Shown here one piece after another: positions 1 to 8,501 of a DNA stretch of 64,000 nucleotides. The stretch's first letter is position 1, and each line of letters begins with the position of its first letter. Both the position numbers and the translations under genes were made by a program. Origin of the DNA: Ramlibacter henchirensis (GTDB lineage Bacteria > Pseudomonadota > Gammaproteobacteria > Burkholderiales > Burkholderiaceae_C); NCBI RefSeq assembly GCF_004682015.1, contig NZ_SMLM01000001.1:1302001-1366000 (forward strand). The letters are read 5' to 3'. The notes under the pieces were generated by a model that saw only the letters and a program-made list of their open reading frames with translations, was not told the origin of the DNA and did no database searches.

Positions 1-1
1 G

Positions 2-706
2 GGGGTCGACGAGGGCATGACGGGCATCTCCACGCGCTTCGCGTTCAAGATCCTGTCCAAGGTCTTCAACTTCGACTCCAACGAGATCGCCGCCAACCCG
101 GTGCACCTGATGTACGTGCTGGAGCAGCAGATCGAGCGCGAGCAGTTTCCGCCGGAGGTCGAGCAGAAGTACCTGTCGTACATCAAGGAGCACCTGTCGG
201 CCCGCTATGCGGAGTTCATCGGCAAGGAGATCCAGACCGCGTACCTAGAGTCGTATTCGGAATACGGCCAGAACATCTTCGACCGCTACGTCACGTACGC
301 TGACTTCTGGATCCAGGACCAGGAATACCGCGACACGGACACCGGCGAGATCTTCGACCGCGCCGCCCTCAACGCGGAACTGGAGAAGATCGAGAAGCCC
401 GCCGGTCTGTCCAACCCCAAGGACTTCCGCAACGAGATCGTCAACTTCGTGCTGCGCGCGCGCGCCAACAACGCCGGCAAGAACCCGGTGTGGACCAGCT
501 ACGAGAAGCTTCGCACCGTCATCGAGAAGAAGATGTTCTCGAATACCGAGGACCTGCTGCCGGTGATCAGCTTCAATGCCAAGGCCAGCGCCGACGAGCA
601 GAAGAAGCACGAGGACTTCGTCAACCGCATGGTCGAGAAGGGCTACACGCATCGCCAGGTGCGCCTGCTGTGCGAGTGGTACCTGCGGGTGCGCAAGAGC
701 TCGTGA
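2..706 (+). CDS. prkA: PrkA family serine protein kinase, C-terminal part (5' end outside window)
   Basis: This is the last 234 residues of a PrkA/YeaG protein kinase; the family is about 640 residues, so the AAA-like P-loop part lies upstream of the window. The visible part opens with the family-typical stretch GMTGISTRFAFKILSKVFNF and continues through the helical PrkA C-terminal domain to a TGA stop. There is an ATG at 17, but the frame is open to the window edge, so that ATG is internal. The gene is followed closely by yeaH and spoVR, the usual partners of prkA in proteobacteria, where the set is linked to starvation and stress adaptation. Recognition of the family is firm. Confidence 0.95.
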   Translation, partial: GVDEGMTGISTRFAFKILSKVFNFDSNEIAANPVHLMYVLEQQIEREQFPPEVEQKYLSYIKEHLSARYAEFIGKEIQTAYLESYSEYGQNIFDRYVTYADFWIQDQEYRDTDTGEIFDRAALNAELEKIEKPAGLSNPKDFRNEIVNFVLRARANNAGKNPVWTSYEKLRTVIEKKMFSNTEDLLPVISFNAKASADEQKKHEDFVNRMVEKGYTHRQVRLLCEWYLRVRKSS

Positions 707-742
707 CAACCATGGCCTAGACAAGAGGAAGCTGTACCGCCC

Positions 743-2053
743 GTGGCCTCCAACAACCGAACGGAGCGCTCGGCGCTTCACCAAGTCATCGACCGGCGGC
801 TGTCGGGCAAGAACAAGTCCATCGGCAACCGGGAGAGGTTCCTGCGCCGCTACCGCGAGCAGATCCGGGACGCGGTGCGCAAGGCGGTCGGCGACCGCAG
901 CATCCACAACATTGAAGACGGCGCCGACATCAGCCTGCCGCGCCGCGACGTCTCGGAGCCCGTGTTCAACCACGGCCCGGGCGGCAGCCGCGAGATGGTG
1001 CACCCGGGCAACCAGGAGTACGTTCGCGGCGACCGCATCCCGCGCCCGCGCGGCGGCGGGGGCGGTGGCGGCGGCAGCGGCGCATCGCCCGACGGCACCA
1101 GCGAGGACGACTTCACCTTCCGCATCACGCGGGAGGAGTTCATGAACTACTTCTTCGACGACCTGGCGCTGCCGCGGTTGATCCGCACGCAGCTGCTGGC
1201 GGATGCGCCGGAGTGGAAGACCCGCCGCGCCGGCTTCATCTCGGAAGGCAATCCCACCAGCCTGCACGTCGTGCGTTCGATGCGCACCGGCCTGGCCCGC
1301 CGCATCGCCATGGGCGGCGACGCGCGCCGCCAGCTGCGCCGGGCCGAAGAACACCTGAAGGTCATCGAAGCCCGGGCCGACACGCCGAAGGCCGAGATCG
1401 CCGCCCTCAAGGCCGAGATCGAGGAACTCCGCCAGCGCCTCAAGCGCGTGCCCTTCCTTGACCCGTTCGACCTGCGCTACCGCAACCGCGTTCGCGAGCC
1501 GCTGCCCACCAGCAAGGCCGTGATGTTCTGCCTGATGGACGTCTCCGGCTCGATGGACGAAGCGCGCAAGGACCTGGCCAAGCGCTTCTTCATCCTGCTG
1601 TACCTGTTCCTCACGCGGCACTACAAGCAGACCGACGTGATCTTCATCCGCCACCACACCCAGGCCGCCGAGGTGCCGGAGGACGAGTTCTTCCACGCCA
1701 CTGAATCCGGCGGCACGGTGGTATCCAGCGCGCTGACGCTGATGCACGAGATCATCCGCGAGCGCTACATGGGCAGCGAGTGGAACATCTACGGCGCCCA
1801 GGCTTCCGACGGCGACAACTGGCAGCAGGACTCGTCCAAGTGCCGCGAGCTCCTCGACGGCAAGCTGCTGCCGCTGTGCCGCTACTTCGCGTACGTGCAG
1901 GTGGCCGACGAGGACCAGAACCTCTGGGAGGAATACACCCGCGTGCGCGACTCCAATGTCAACTTCGCGATGCAGAAGATCGTGACGCCGGCGCAGATCT
2001 TTCCGGTGTTCCGCGACCTGTTCAAGAAGAACCCCGTGGGGGCTACGCCATGA
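743..2053 (+). CDS. yeaH: YeaH/YhbH family protein (DUF444, von Willebrand A-like)
   Basis: Predicted cytosolic protein of 436 residues, the normal family length. A GTG start at 743 follows a purine-rich AGAGGAAG. A low-complexity glycine run lies near residues 104-112, a charged coiled-coil-like helix near 200-240, and a vWA/MIDAS-like DVSGS at residues 266-270, suggesting metal-dependent protein binding. DUF444 proteins are encoded beside PrkA kinases, and in Escherichia coli yeaG-yeaH are co-transcribed under stress. The stop codon overlaps the spoVR start by 4 bp (ATGA), so the two are probably translationally coupled. The biochemical role is not known. Confidence 0.93.
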   Translation: MASNNRTERSALHQVIDRRLSGKNKSIGNRERFLRRYREQIRDAVRKAVGDRSIHNIEDGADISLPRRDVSEPVFNHGPGGSREMVHPGNQEYVRGDRIPRPRGGGGGGGGSGASPDGTSEDDFTFRITREEFMNYFFDDLALPRLIRTQLLADAPEWKTRRAGFISEGNPTSLHVVRSMRTGLARRIAMGGDARRQLRRAEEHLKVIEARADTPKAEIAALKAEIEELRQRLKRVPFLDPFDLRYRNRVREPLPTSKAVMFCLMDVSGSMDEARKDLAKRFFILLYLFLTRHYKQTDVIFIRHHTQAAEVPEDEFFHATESGGTVVSSALTLMHEIIRERYMGSEWNIYGAQASDGDNWQQDSSKCRELLDGKLLPLCRYFAYVQVADEDQNLWEEYTRVRDSNVNFAMQKIVTPAQIFPVFRDLFKKNPVGATP

Positions 2054-3591
2054 GCGCTCTCTTGGGCGAACCGCCCGTGCGCGGCGCCAACCGGCTGCCC
2101 AGCGCTTCCGACTGGACTTTCGAGCTGATCGAGGAGTACTTCGACGCCATCCGCCGCACGGCCGAGCGGTACAAGCTCGACACCTATCCGGTGCAGCTCG
2201 AGGTGATCTCGGCCGAGCAGATGCTCGACGCCTACGCCTCGGTGGGCATGCCGGTGAACTACCGGCACTGGTCGTTCGGCAAGCAGTTCATCGCCAGCGA
2301 GAAGAACTACCGCCGCGGCCACATGGGCCTGGCGTACGAGATCGTCATCAACTCCGACCCGTGCATCGCCTACCTCATGGAGGAGAACACGCTCCCCATG
2401 CAGGCGCTGGTGATGGCGCATGCCTGCTTCGGCCACAACTCGTTCTTCAAGGGCAACTACCTCTTCAAGATGTGGACGGACGCCTCGTCCATCATCGACT
2501 ACCTGGTCTACGCCAAGAGCTACATCGCGGAGTGCGAGGAGCGGCATGGCCTGGAAGCGGTGGAGGAGGTGCTCGACGCCTGCCATGCGCTGATGAACTA
2601 CGGCGTCGACCGCTACCGCCGGCCGCAGAAGATCAGCATGGTCGAGGAGGAGCAGCGCCGCAAGGAGCGCGAGGCCTACCTCCAGCAGCAGGTCAACGAC
2701 CTGTGGCGCACGCTGCCGCGCGTGCCCGGCAAGCAGCAGAAGAAGGAGCACAAGCGTTATCCGGAGGAACCGCAGGAGAACCTGCTCTACTTCATCGAGA
2801 AGAACGCGCCCCTGCTGGAGCCGTGGCAACGTGAGGTGGTGCGCATCGTCCGCAAGATCGCGCAGTACTTCTATCCGCAGCGCCAGACCCAGGTGATGAA
2901 CGAGGGTTGGGCCACCTTCTGGCACTACACGCTGCTCAACACCATGTACGACGAAGGCCAGCTGGCCGACGGCTTCATGATCGAATGCCTGTCGTCGCAC
3001 ACGAACGTGGTGTTCCAGCCGCCGGTGACCGATCCGCGCTATTCGGGCATCAACCCGTATGCGCTCGGCTTCGCGATGTTCAGCGACCTCAAGCGCATCT
3101 GCAACGACCCCACGCCCGAGGACAAGGAGTGGTTCCCCGACTTCGCCGGCAGCGGCGAGTGGCTCAAGACGCTCGACTACGCGATGCGGCACTTCAAGGA
3201 CGAGAGCTTCGTCGGCCAGTTCCTGTCGCCCCGGCTGATGCGCGAGTTCCGGCTCTTCTCCATCGTGGACGACGCTTCTCAGCGCGAGCTGGAGGTCTCC
3301 GCCATCCACGACGACATGGGCTACCGCCGCGTGCGCGAGGCGCTTTCGAAGCAATACGACCTGAACTGGCGCGAGCCCAACATCCAGGTCTGGAACGTCA
3401 ACCTGCGCGGCGACCGTTCACTGACCTTGCGCCACACCCGCCACAACGACCGGCCGCTGGACAACACCGCCGAGGAAGTGGTCAAGCACGTGGCGCGCCT
3501 GTGGGGGTTCCGCGTGCGGCTGGAGAGCGTGGACAGCCATGAGAGGGTGCTGCAGCACTGGGAAGTGACGCCGGCGCCGATGCACGGTTAA
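2050..3591 (+). CDS. spoVR: SpoVR family protein (YcgB-like)
   Basis: A 513-residue SpoVR/YcgB homologue. The frame is open well upstream, but the ATG at 2050 overlaps the yeaH stop by 4 bp and gives the family length and N-terminus, so it is chosen. Conserved features include the HWSFGK segment near residue 75, a His/Glu-rich core (NEGWATFWHY near 283) and a C-terminal domain ending in a beta-rich tail. SpoVR was named from Bacillus spore cortex formation, but it is widespread in non-sporulating proteobacteria next to prkA and yeaH, where it is thought to work with the kinase in stress physiology. Its molecular activity is unknown. Confidence 0.94.
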   Translation: MSALLGEPPVRGANRLPSASDWTFELIEEYFDAIRRTAERYKLDTYPVQLEVISAEQMLDAYASVGMPVNYRHWSFGKQFIASEKNYRRGHMGLAYEIVINSDPCIAYLMEENTLPMQALVMAHACFGHNSFFKGNYLFKMWTDASSIIDYLVYAKSYIAECEERHGLEAVEEVLDACHALMNYGVDRYRRPQKISMVEEEQRRKEREAYLQQQVNDLWRTLPRVPGKQQKKEHKRYPEEPQENLLYFIEKNAPLLEPWQREVVRIVRKIAQYFYPQRQTQVMNEGWATFWHYTLLNTMYDEGQLADGFMIECLSSHTNVVFQPPVTDPRYSGINPYALGFAMFSDLKRICNDPTPEDKEWFPDFAGSGEWLKTLDYAMRHFKDESFVGQFLSPRLMREFRLFSIVDDASQRELEVSAIHDDMGYRRVREALSKQYDLNWREPNIQVWNVNLRGDRSLTLRHTRHNDRPLDNTAEEVVKHVARLWGFRVRLESVDSHERVLQHWEVTPAPMHG

Positions 3592-3601
3592 AAGCGCGCG
3601 G

Positions 3602-3626
3602 AAAAAGAGAGCCGCGCAAGCGGCTC
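3602..3626 (-). terminator. Intrinsic terminator of the NHL lipoprotein gene
   Basis: Read on the minus strand, a 6-bp stem (GAGCCG/CGGCTC) with a 6-nt loop is followed by CTCTTTTT. It lies 25 bp beyond the stop of the minus-strand lipoprotein gene and between convergent genes. Confidence 0.7.
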
Positions 3627-3650
3627 GAACCCCTGCGATCCGGTCAGTCT

Positions 3651-5039
3651 TCATCGGCGGAAGACCAGCACGCGGTTGTGCGCCCGGTCCGAAACATAGA
3701 CCGCCGTCGGTGTCAGAAGTACTTGCCGCGGGAAGTTCAGGACCTGCGCGGTGGGCACGTCCGTCACTCGATCCCCGTTGGAATCGTTCGTGACGGCCGC
3801 GCCTGCGTCCGCATGGCCGAGGATCACGTCCGCCTGCTGACCGCTGCGGCTGGGGAACTCGTTCCAGATCAGCACCCGGTTGTTGGACCGGTCCACGACC
3901 GCCAGGCTGGTGCCATCCGAGTGAACGCCAGTGGGGCTGAACAACGTCTTGGCCGTGGGCGTGAAGCTTGACCCGTCGGCATCGATCTCGCTGTTGTAGG
4001 CCGTGTTCGAGAAGCTGTCGTGGCCGAGCACGATGTCCGCTTCTTCGAAGTTGTCCTGCGGGAAATCCGTCCAGATCAGCACGCGATTGTTGCGCCTGTC
4101 CGCGATAACAAGCAGACGGTCGTCGCTCCACACACCGGCCGGTTCTGAAAGCGTTCGCGCGGTCGCGACCCGCTCGCCGTTGATCGTGTCGGGCACATGG
4201 TTGTGGTTGTCGTCGTTCTCGGCGCAGTGAGCCATGTCGAACTGGCCGATGACCAGCCTCGGGCTCGCCGCTTCGGCCTGTGTGGTAGGAACGGCGTCCC
4301 AGATCAGGACGCGGTTGTTCGCCGGGTCTGACACGATCAGCTTCCCTTGGGGCGTGATCCAGACTGAATCGGGGGCCCGCATGCCGGCGCGCTCCTCACT
4401 CACGCTGCACGAGCCGACGAATTGGTCGAAGTTCACCTGTCCGATGACCACCTGCGGCAGCGGCATCGCCCCGGGGGCGAATCTGGCGTCGTAGATCAGC
4501 ACACGCCGCGCATCTTTGTCGGCCACGGCCATCTTCCCCGCTCCGATGGCGATTCCCAGCGGCCTGTTGAGGCCGGTCAGCGAGACCGATGGCGAGGAGC
4601 CTTGGGGTGTGTCCTGTCCGAGGATGCCCACCGCCGCGTGTCCGGACTCTGTGGGTACCTGATCGAAGAAGAGGATGCGGTTGTTGTTGGTGTCCGCAAC
4701 GAGGAAGCCGCCGTCTGGCGTGATGGCCATTCCACCGGGGAAGAAGAGCGTTTGCGCGGAGGGACTGCCTCCGCGGTTCGCGGCGCCGCCACTCGCATCG
4801 GCCTGCCCCAGCACGAGATGCGCTGCCTGGTACGTGATCGGTCCGCGCACTCCCGGAGGCGGCGCAACGGGCGGTGGCAGAGCGGGCGGGTCGATCGGAA
4901 GCGCGGGCGGAGAAGGCGCCGGGCCCGGCCCGGCAACGGTGTCGCCGCCGCTGCCGCCGCAGGCGGAAAGAAACACGGTGGCGAACGTGAACGCGATCCA
5001 GGCGCGTCGCGCTCGAAGGCTGGTGGGTCGCAGCAGCAT
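3651..5039 (-). CDS. NHL-repeat lipoprotein (paralogue 1)
   Basis: Predicted 462-residue secreted lipoprotein. The start at 5039 is chosen because it gives a signal peptide with lipobox LSAC (Cys27); the frame is open further upstream, but that extension has no signal-like character. After the lipid Cys comes a Pro/Ala-rich linker (to about residue 75), then repeated units of roughly 60 residues containing NNRVLIW-type strands and VIGQ/VLGH turns, typical of NHL/six-bladed beta-propellers. Such propellers usually bind proteins or ligands at the cell surface; no catalytic residues are recognisable. A paralogue with the same repeat motif lies at 24217-25401. An intrinsic terminator follows the gene. 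Confidence 0.8.
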   Translation of the reverse strand: MLLRPTSLRARRAWIAFTFATVFLSACGGSGGDTVAGPGPAPSPPALPIDPPALPPPVAPPPGVRGPITYQAAHLVLGQADASGGAANRGGSPSAQTLFFPGGMAITPDGGFLVADTNNNRILFFDQVPTESGHAAVGILGQDTPQGSSPSVSLTGLNRPLGIAIGAGKMAVADKDARRVLIYDARFAPGAMPLPQVVIGQVNFDQFVGSCSVSEERAGMRAPDSVWITPQGKLIVSDPANNRVLIWDAVPTTQAEAASPRLVIGQFDMAHCAENDDNHNHVPDTINGERVATARTLSEPAGVWSDDRLLVIADRRNNRVLIWTDFPQDNFEEADIVLGHDSFSNTAYNSEIDADGSSFTPTAKTLFSPTGVHSDGTSLAVVDRSNNRVLIWNEFPSRSGQQADVILGHADAGAAVTNDSNGDRVTDVPTAQVLNFPRQVLLTPTAVYVSDRAHNRVLVFRR

Positions 5040-5178
5040 GGGAAGAAGCCTCGGAAAGGTCAATGAACGCGCCGGTGAATCCGGCCACGCCCATCGTTTC
5101 CGCGGGCTTCTTCCTTTTGAAAGACCTAGGTCATCGGATGCACGCAGTAAGGCTTCTCGGCACCATCCGCGCCGCGAG

Positions 5179-5472
5179 CTACTTGATCCTGCCCAGCATC
5201 GCCTCCGTCTCATCCCGCGTGAACGCCTTCATCGTCTGGAACTTCACGTTTCCCATCGAGCTCAGCGCGAGATTGAACGCCGTCAGCGAGGCGTCGTCCT
5301 TGGCGTCGAGCAGGATGACGATGTCGTACTCGCCAAGCGTCCAGTAGATGTCCTTCATCTGCACGCCGTACTTCGATGCCGTTTCACGAGCGGCATCGGC
5401 CCGCTTCACGGTCTCCTTCACGCCCTTGAGGCCCTGATCCGTGAACTTGGCCAATGCGATGTACGTGGACAT
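5179..5472 (-). CDS. GYD domain protein
   Basis: A 97-residue protein matching the GYD family: MSTYIALAKFTDQGLKGVKE at the start, GEYDIVILLDAKDD in the centre and a helical end. GYD proteins are small ferredoxin-fold (dimeric alpha/beta barrel-like) proteins of unknown function. The ATG at 5472 follows an AGGAGAG ribosome site. It sits 59 bp downstream of the aconitase-like gene on the same strand and could be the last gene of that transcript. Confidence 0.85.
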   Translation of the reverse strand: MSTYIALAKFTDQGLKGVKETVKRADAARETASKYGVQMKDIYWTLGEYDIVILLDAKDDASLTAFNLALSSMGNVKFQTMKAFTRDETEAMLGRIK

Positions 5473-5531
5473 GGCGGCTCTCCTGAAGGTTGGGTCGCCC
5501 AAGGTAGGCGCTGACCCGCCGGGGTTCAAGC

Positions 5532-7511
5532 TCAGGCAGCGGCTCGCCTGCTCTTCAGCGCCTCGAAAGAACACAACTCCCCGGCCAGCGCGCTGGCCAT
5601 CACGGTGGGCGGGCTCGCGAGCCACACCTGGCCGGGGCCGGAGCGTCCGGGGAAGTTGCGGTTGATCGCGCTCACGGTCACCTGCCCGGCGTCGACCGAA
5701 GACCCTGGCCCGCAATTGGCACACGCGCCGCACGAGGGCTGCAGGATCCGCGCGCCGGCCGCGGCGAACACGCGGTCGTAACCACGCTCGATGCAGTAGT
5801 CGCGCACGGCCGTCGTGCCGTACTGCAGGAACAGCTGCACGTTCGGCGGCACCTTGAGCCCGTGGGAGAGGCCCCATGCCAGCACCTCGTGGTAATGGTC
5901 GAAGTCCTCGCGCTTGCCGGCGGTGCACGAGCCGCCATAAGCGATGTCCACGCCCACCCGCTGCGGCAGATCGTCCAAGGCGACGCCGTTGCCGGGATCG
6001 CCGGGCGACGCCACCATCGGCGACAAGGCGCTGCAATCCACCCGCAGCCGACCGGCATACACGGCGCCCGGGTCGCTGCGCATCCAGGCTTCGAGCGTGA
6101 AGTCCACGCCCCGCCGCTCCTTCAGGAATCGAACCGTCTCCTCGTCCGGTTCGACGATCCCCGTCAGCCCGCCCAGCTCCGCCGTCATGTTGGTGAGCGT
6201 CGCGCGCTCGTCGGTGGACAGCGCCCGCACCGCCTCGCCGCCGAACTCGAACACCTTGCCGACACCCCCGCCCGCGCGGATCTCCGGCAGCGCCAGCAGG
6301 TGCAGCACCAGGTCCTTGGCCGTCACGCCCGCCGGCAGCCGGCCATCCAGCTGCACGCGCAACACGGCGCCCAGCGTCATCCGCACCGCGCCCGTGGCGA
6401 ACGCGTTGGCCATGTCGGTGGTACCCACCCCGAAGGCGACGCAGCCCAGCGCGCCGCTGTGCGGCGTATGCGAGTCCGTGCCCGCCACCAGCTGGCCGGG
6501 CAGCGCGTAGTGCTCGGCCACCATCGCATGCGAGATGCCGGCGACGTTGGTGCCGTCATCCTGGGCCGCTTCGGCGTCGGTCAGCGTTCGGTGGCAGCGC
6601 AGCGCATGCCGCTGCACGAAGTCGCGCTGGGCCTGCTGCATCGCGCGCATGTTGGGCACCAGGCCCGCTTTCAGGTGCGCCGGGCTTTCCTCCACGTAGG
6701 AGGTGTGGTCCTCGAAGACGACGATCGATTCCGGCTCGTGCAGCTTTAGCTGCGGGCCAAACGTGGCGTCCAGCAGGTGGGCCGCCATGCCCGTGTAGTA
6801 CTCGTGGATGAAACGCCAGTCGGCCCGCAGGAAGCAGCCGTCGCCCGGCTGGGGGTCGTTGGGCGTGACGGCGGTCGACAGCAGGTGCCGTTGCACGATC
6901 TTCTCGTACAGCGTCATCGGCCGTTGCAGTGCCGACGCAGCGCCGCGCGCGGCTTGCAGGTGCTGCTGCCCGAAGCGCAGCAAGCCGCCGCTGCGAAGGA
7001 TCGCCGCGGCCAGAGGCTCGCGATCCCGCAGCAGTTCCTCCACCTGGATCGGCTCGCCTCGCTCGATGCGCTCCAGCAGCCCGAAGTCCGTCGAAGTGAA
7101 CAGCCCGATGTTGTCCGCGTTCTGCCGATAGATGCGCTCGAAGCTCTCCGCGATCACCAGCCGGATGCCCGCGAGCCGCTCGGCCGCCGGGCTGTGTTCG
7201 CGCGATGAGCCCTTGCCGTAGCGTCGCCCGCCGACCGTGACGCGAAAGCCCCCGGCCTGCACCGAACCAGGCGCGACCGGCAGCTGGTCACCGCACTTGA
7301 GCCCCACGTACGGAAAGCGGGCGAGGCGATCGTCGTAGTACGAGAGCAGCGCCACCGGCGTGATCTCGTCGGTCGAGACGTCCTGCCGCAGCGCGCCGGC
7401 CTCCGCGCGCGAAACGCGCTCTCCCGCGAGCTGGCGCGAGACGATGGACGGGTCCCCGGAGAGGAACAGGATGCGGGGCTGCGGCCCCAGGTCGAGAAGT
7501 TCTGGATTCAT
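5532..7511 (-). CDS. Single-chain aconitase/isopropylmalate-isomerase family hydro-lyase, swivel domain first
   Basis: A 659-residue [4Fe-4S] hydro-lyase. The N-terminal third (about 1-190) resembles the LeuD swivel domain, with GRRYGKGSSREHSPAAERLA as the substrate-loop motif. The rest is a LeuC-like catalytic part with GTDSHTPHSGALG and GGVGKVFEFGGEAV. Likely cluster cysteines lie in GGSCTAGK and in SCGACANCG (Cys594, 597, 600). Domain order is thus swivel then catalytic, as in AcnB but without its HEAT-like domain, and opposite to AcnA. It probably isomerises or dehydrates a small hydroxy-di/tricarboxylate; substrate unknown. The ATG overlaps the stop of the upstream lysR by 4 bp, implying co-expression. 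Confidence 0.85.
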   Translation of the reverse strand: MNPELLDLGPQPRILFLSGDPSIVSRQLAGERVSRAEAGALRQDVSTDEITPVALLSYYDDRLARFPYVGLKCGDQLPVAPGSVQAGGFRVTVGGRRYGKGSSREHSPAAERLAGIRLVIAESFERIYRQNADNIGLFTSTDFGLLERIERGEPIQVEELLRDREPLAAAILRSGGLLRFGQQHLQAARGAASALQRPMTLYEKIVQRHLLSTAVTPNDPQPGDGCFLRADWRFIHEYYTGMAAHLLDATFGPQLKLHEPESIVVFEDHTSYVEESPAHLKAGLVPNMRAMQQAQRDFVQRHALRCHRTLTDAEAAQDDGTNVAGISHAMVAEHYALPGQLVAGTDSHTPHSGALGCVAFGVGTTDMANAFATGAVRMTLGAVLRVQLDGRLPAGVTAKDLVLHLLALPEIRAGGGVGKVFEFGGEAVRALSTDERATLTNMTAELGGLTGIVEPDEETVRFLKERRGVDFTLEAWMRSDPGAVYAGRLRVDCSALSPMVASPGDPGNGVALDDLPQRVGVDIAYGGSCTAGKREDFDHYHEVLAWGLSHGLKVPPNVQLFLQYGTTAVRDYCIERGYDRVFAAAGARILQPSCGACANCGPGSSVDAGQVTVSAINRNFPGRSGPGQVWLASPPTVMASALAGELCSFEALKSRRAAA

Positions 7512-8413
7512 GTCGTGTCGCCTCGCGACGCGAGGTGCTCCACCAGCAGCTGGGCTGCGGGCGACAGCGAATTCGCGTCGCGGAAACAGATGATGAACCG
7601 CCGTTCGGCCCAGGGCTCGGCCAGCGGAATGGTGCGCAGCCCGTAGGCCGCGGTCTGCAGTTCGGTGACTTCGCGCGGCACAAGGCTGATCGCCAGCCCG
7701 GCTCGCACCACGCGCAGCGCAGCCTCGAAGTTGGTGACGATCACCCGGTGCCTCAGCGGCCGGCCCAGCCGTGCGGCCTGGCGCTGCAGCATCACCTGCA
7801 CGGCGCTGTTGACCGGCAGGCTCACGTGTTCGAAGTCCAGCGTCTGCTCGAAGCGCAGCGACTTGCGCGCGGCCAACGGATGTCCCGGCGGCACGACGAT
7901 GCACAGGCGGTCGCTGCGATAGGGCCGCGATTGCAGCGTGCCGAGCTCGGCCGCATCCCAGCAGACCCCGAGCGACGCAAGCCCCTCGCGCACGCCGCGC
8001 ACGATCTCCGGGCTGACGCGCTCTTCCATGTCCACCTGGATGTCCCGGTGCGCGGGCTGACGCAGGAACGCCGCCACGTCATCGGCCAGGGACTCCGTCA
8101 TCGCCGACACCGACGCGAGGATGCGCACCTGCCCGCGCGCGCCGCCCGCGTAGTTCTGCATGTCGTGCTCGATGCGCGTGGCGCTGTCGAGCATGGCGCG
8201 CGCATGCTCCAGCAGCGTGTGGCCGGCCGCGGTGGGCACCACGCCGTGGCGCTTGCGCACGAGCAGCGCGGTGCCGAGCTGGTCCTCCAGCTGGGCCAGG
8301 CGCTTGCTGATGGCCGAGCCCACGATGTTGGCCCGCTCGCCCGCGCGTGCGATGTTGCCCGCCTCGCAGACGGAGACGAACAGGCGCAGGGTGGTGAGGT
8401 CGAGGTCGCGCAC
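7508..8413 (-). CDS. LysR-family transcriptional regulator
   Basis: A 301-residue LysR protein: winged HTH at about residues 4-63 (LRLFVSVCEAGNIARAGERA) and a periplasmic-binding-protein-like effector domain from about 90. It is transcribed with the aconitase-like gene (4-bp overlap) and divergently from the HMG-CoA-lyase-like gene 88 bp away. It therefore most likely controls both arms of this organic-acid cluster in response to a pathway acid. An inverted repeat suitable for LysR lies in the intergenic region. Confidence 0.93.
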   Translation of the reverse strand: MRDLDLTTLRLFVSVCEAGNIARAGERANIVGSAISKRLAQLEDQLGTALLVRKRHGVVPTAAGHTLLEHARAMLDSATRIEHDMQNYAGGARGQVRILASVSAMTESLADDVAAFLRQPAHRDIQVDMEERVSPEIVRGVREGLASLGVCWDAAELGTLQSRPYRSDRLCIVVPPGHPLAARKSLRFEQTLDFEHVSLPVNSAVQVMLQRQAARLGRPLRHRVIVTNFEAALRVVRAGLAISLVPREVTELQTAAYGLRTIPLAEPWAERRFIICFRDANSLSPAAQLLVEHLASRGDTT

Positions 8414-8430
8414 TCGGCTGTTTTTGAGGT

Positions 8431-8445
8431 GTTCCGGACGGGAAC
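8431..8445. promoter_or_regulatory. Candidate LysR operator
   Basis: Inverted repeat GTTCC-GGACG-GGAAC between the divergent lysR and lyase genes, containing a T-N11-A core as is common for LysR sites. It starts 18 bp from the lysR start codon. The arms are short, so this is tentative. Confidence 0.35.
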
Positions 8446-8501
8446 GTTGGGCTTCTCAGATGGAGATGCCGTGTCGATCCGGAAATTCTAAACTCCGCTC
8501 C

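Noticed and set aside
1045..1085. GGC/GGT-rich low-complexity tract
   Set aside because: It encodes the glycine run inside YeaH and is not an independent repeat element.
245..1747. Long open frame antisense to prkA and yeaH
   Set aside because: Its product is low in complexity and matches no family; the plus strand carries well-recognised proteins. Such shadows are expected in GC-rich DNA.
1780..2049. Upstream extension of the spoVR reading frame
   Set aside because: It overlaps the end of yeaH in another frame and has no family similarity; the coupled ATG at 2050 explains the start.
1882..3354. Long open frame antisense to spoVR
   Set aside because: Leu/Val/Arg/His-rich product without domain; spoVR is clear on the plus strand.
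3609..3640. tRNA T-arm-like sequence (GGCTCGAACCCC)
   Set aside because: It is part of the terminator hairpin; no anticodon or D arm and no acceptor stem can be built around it.
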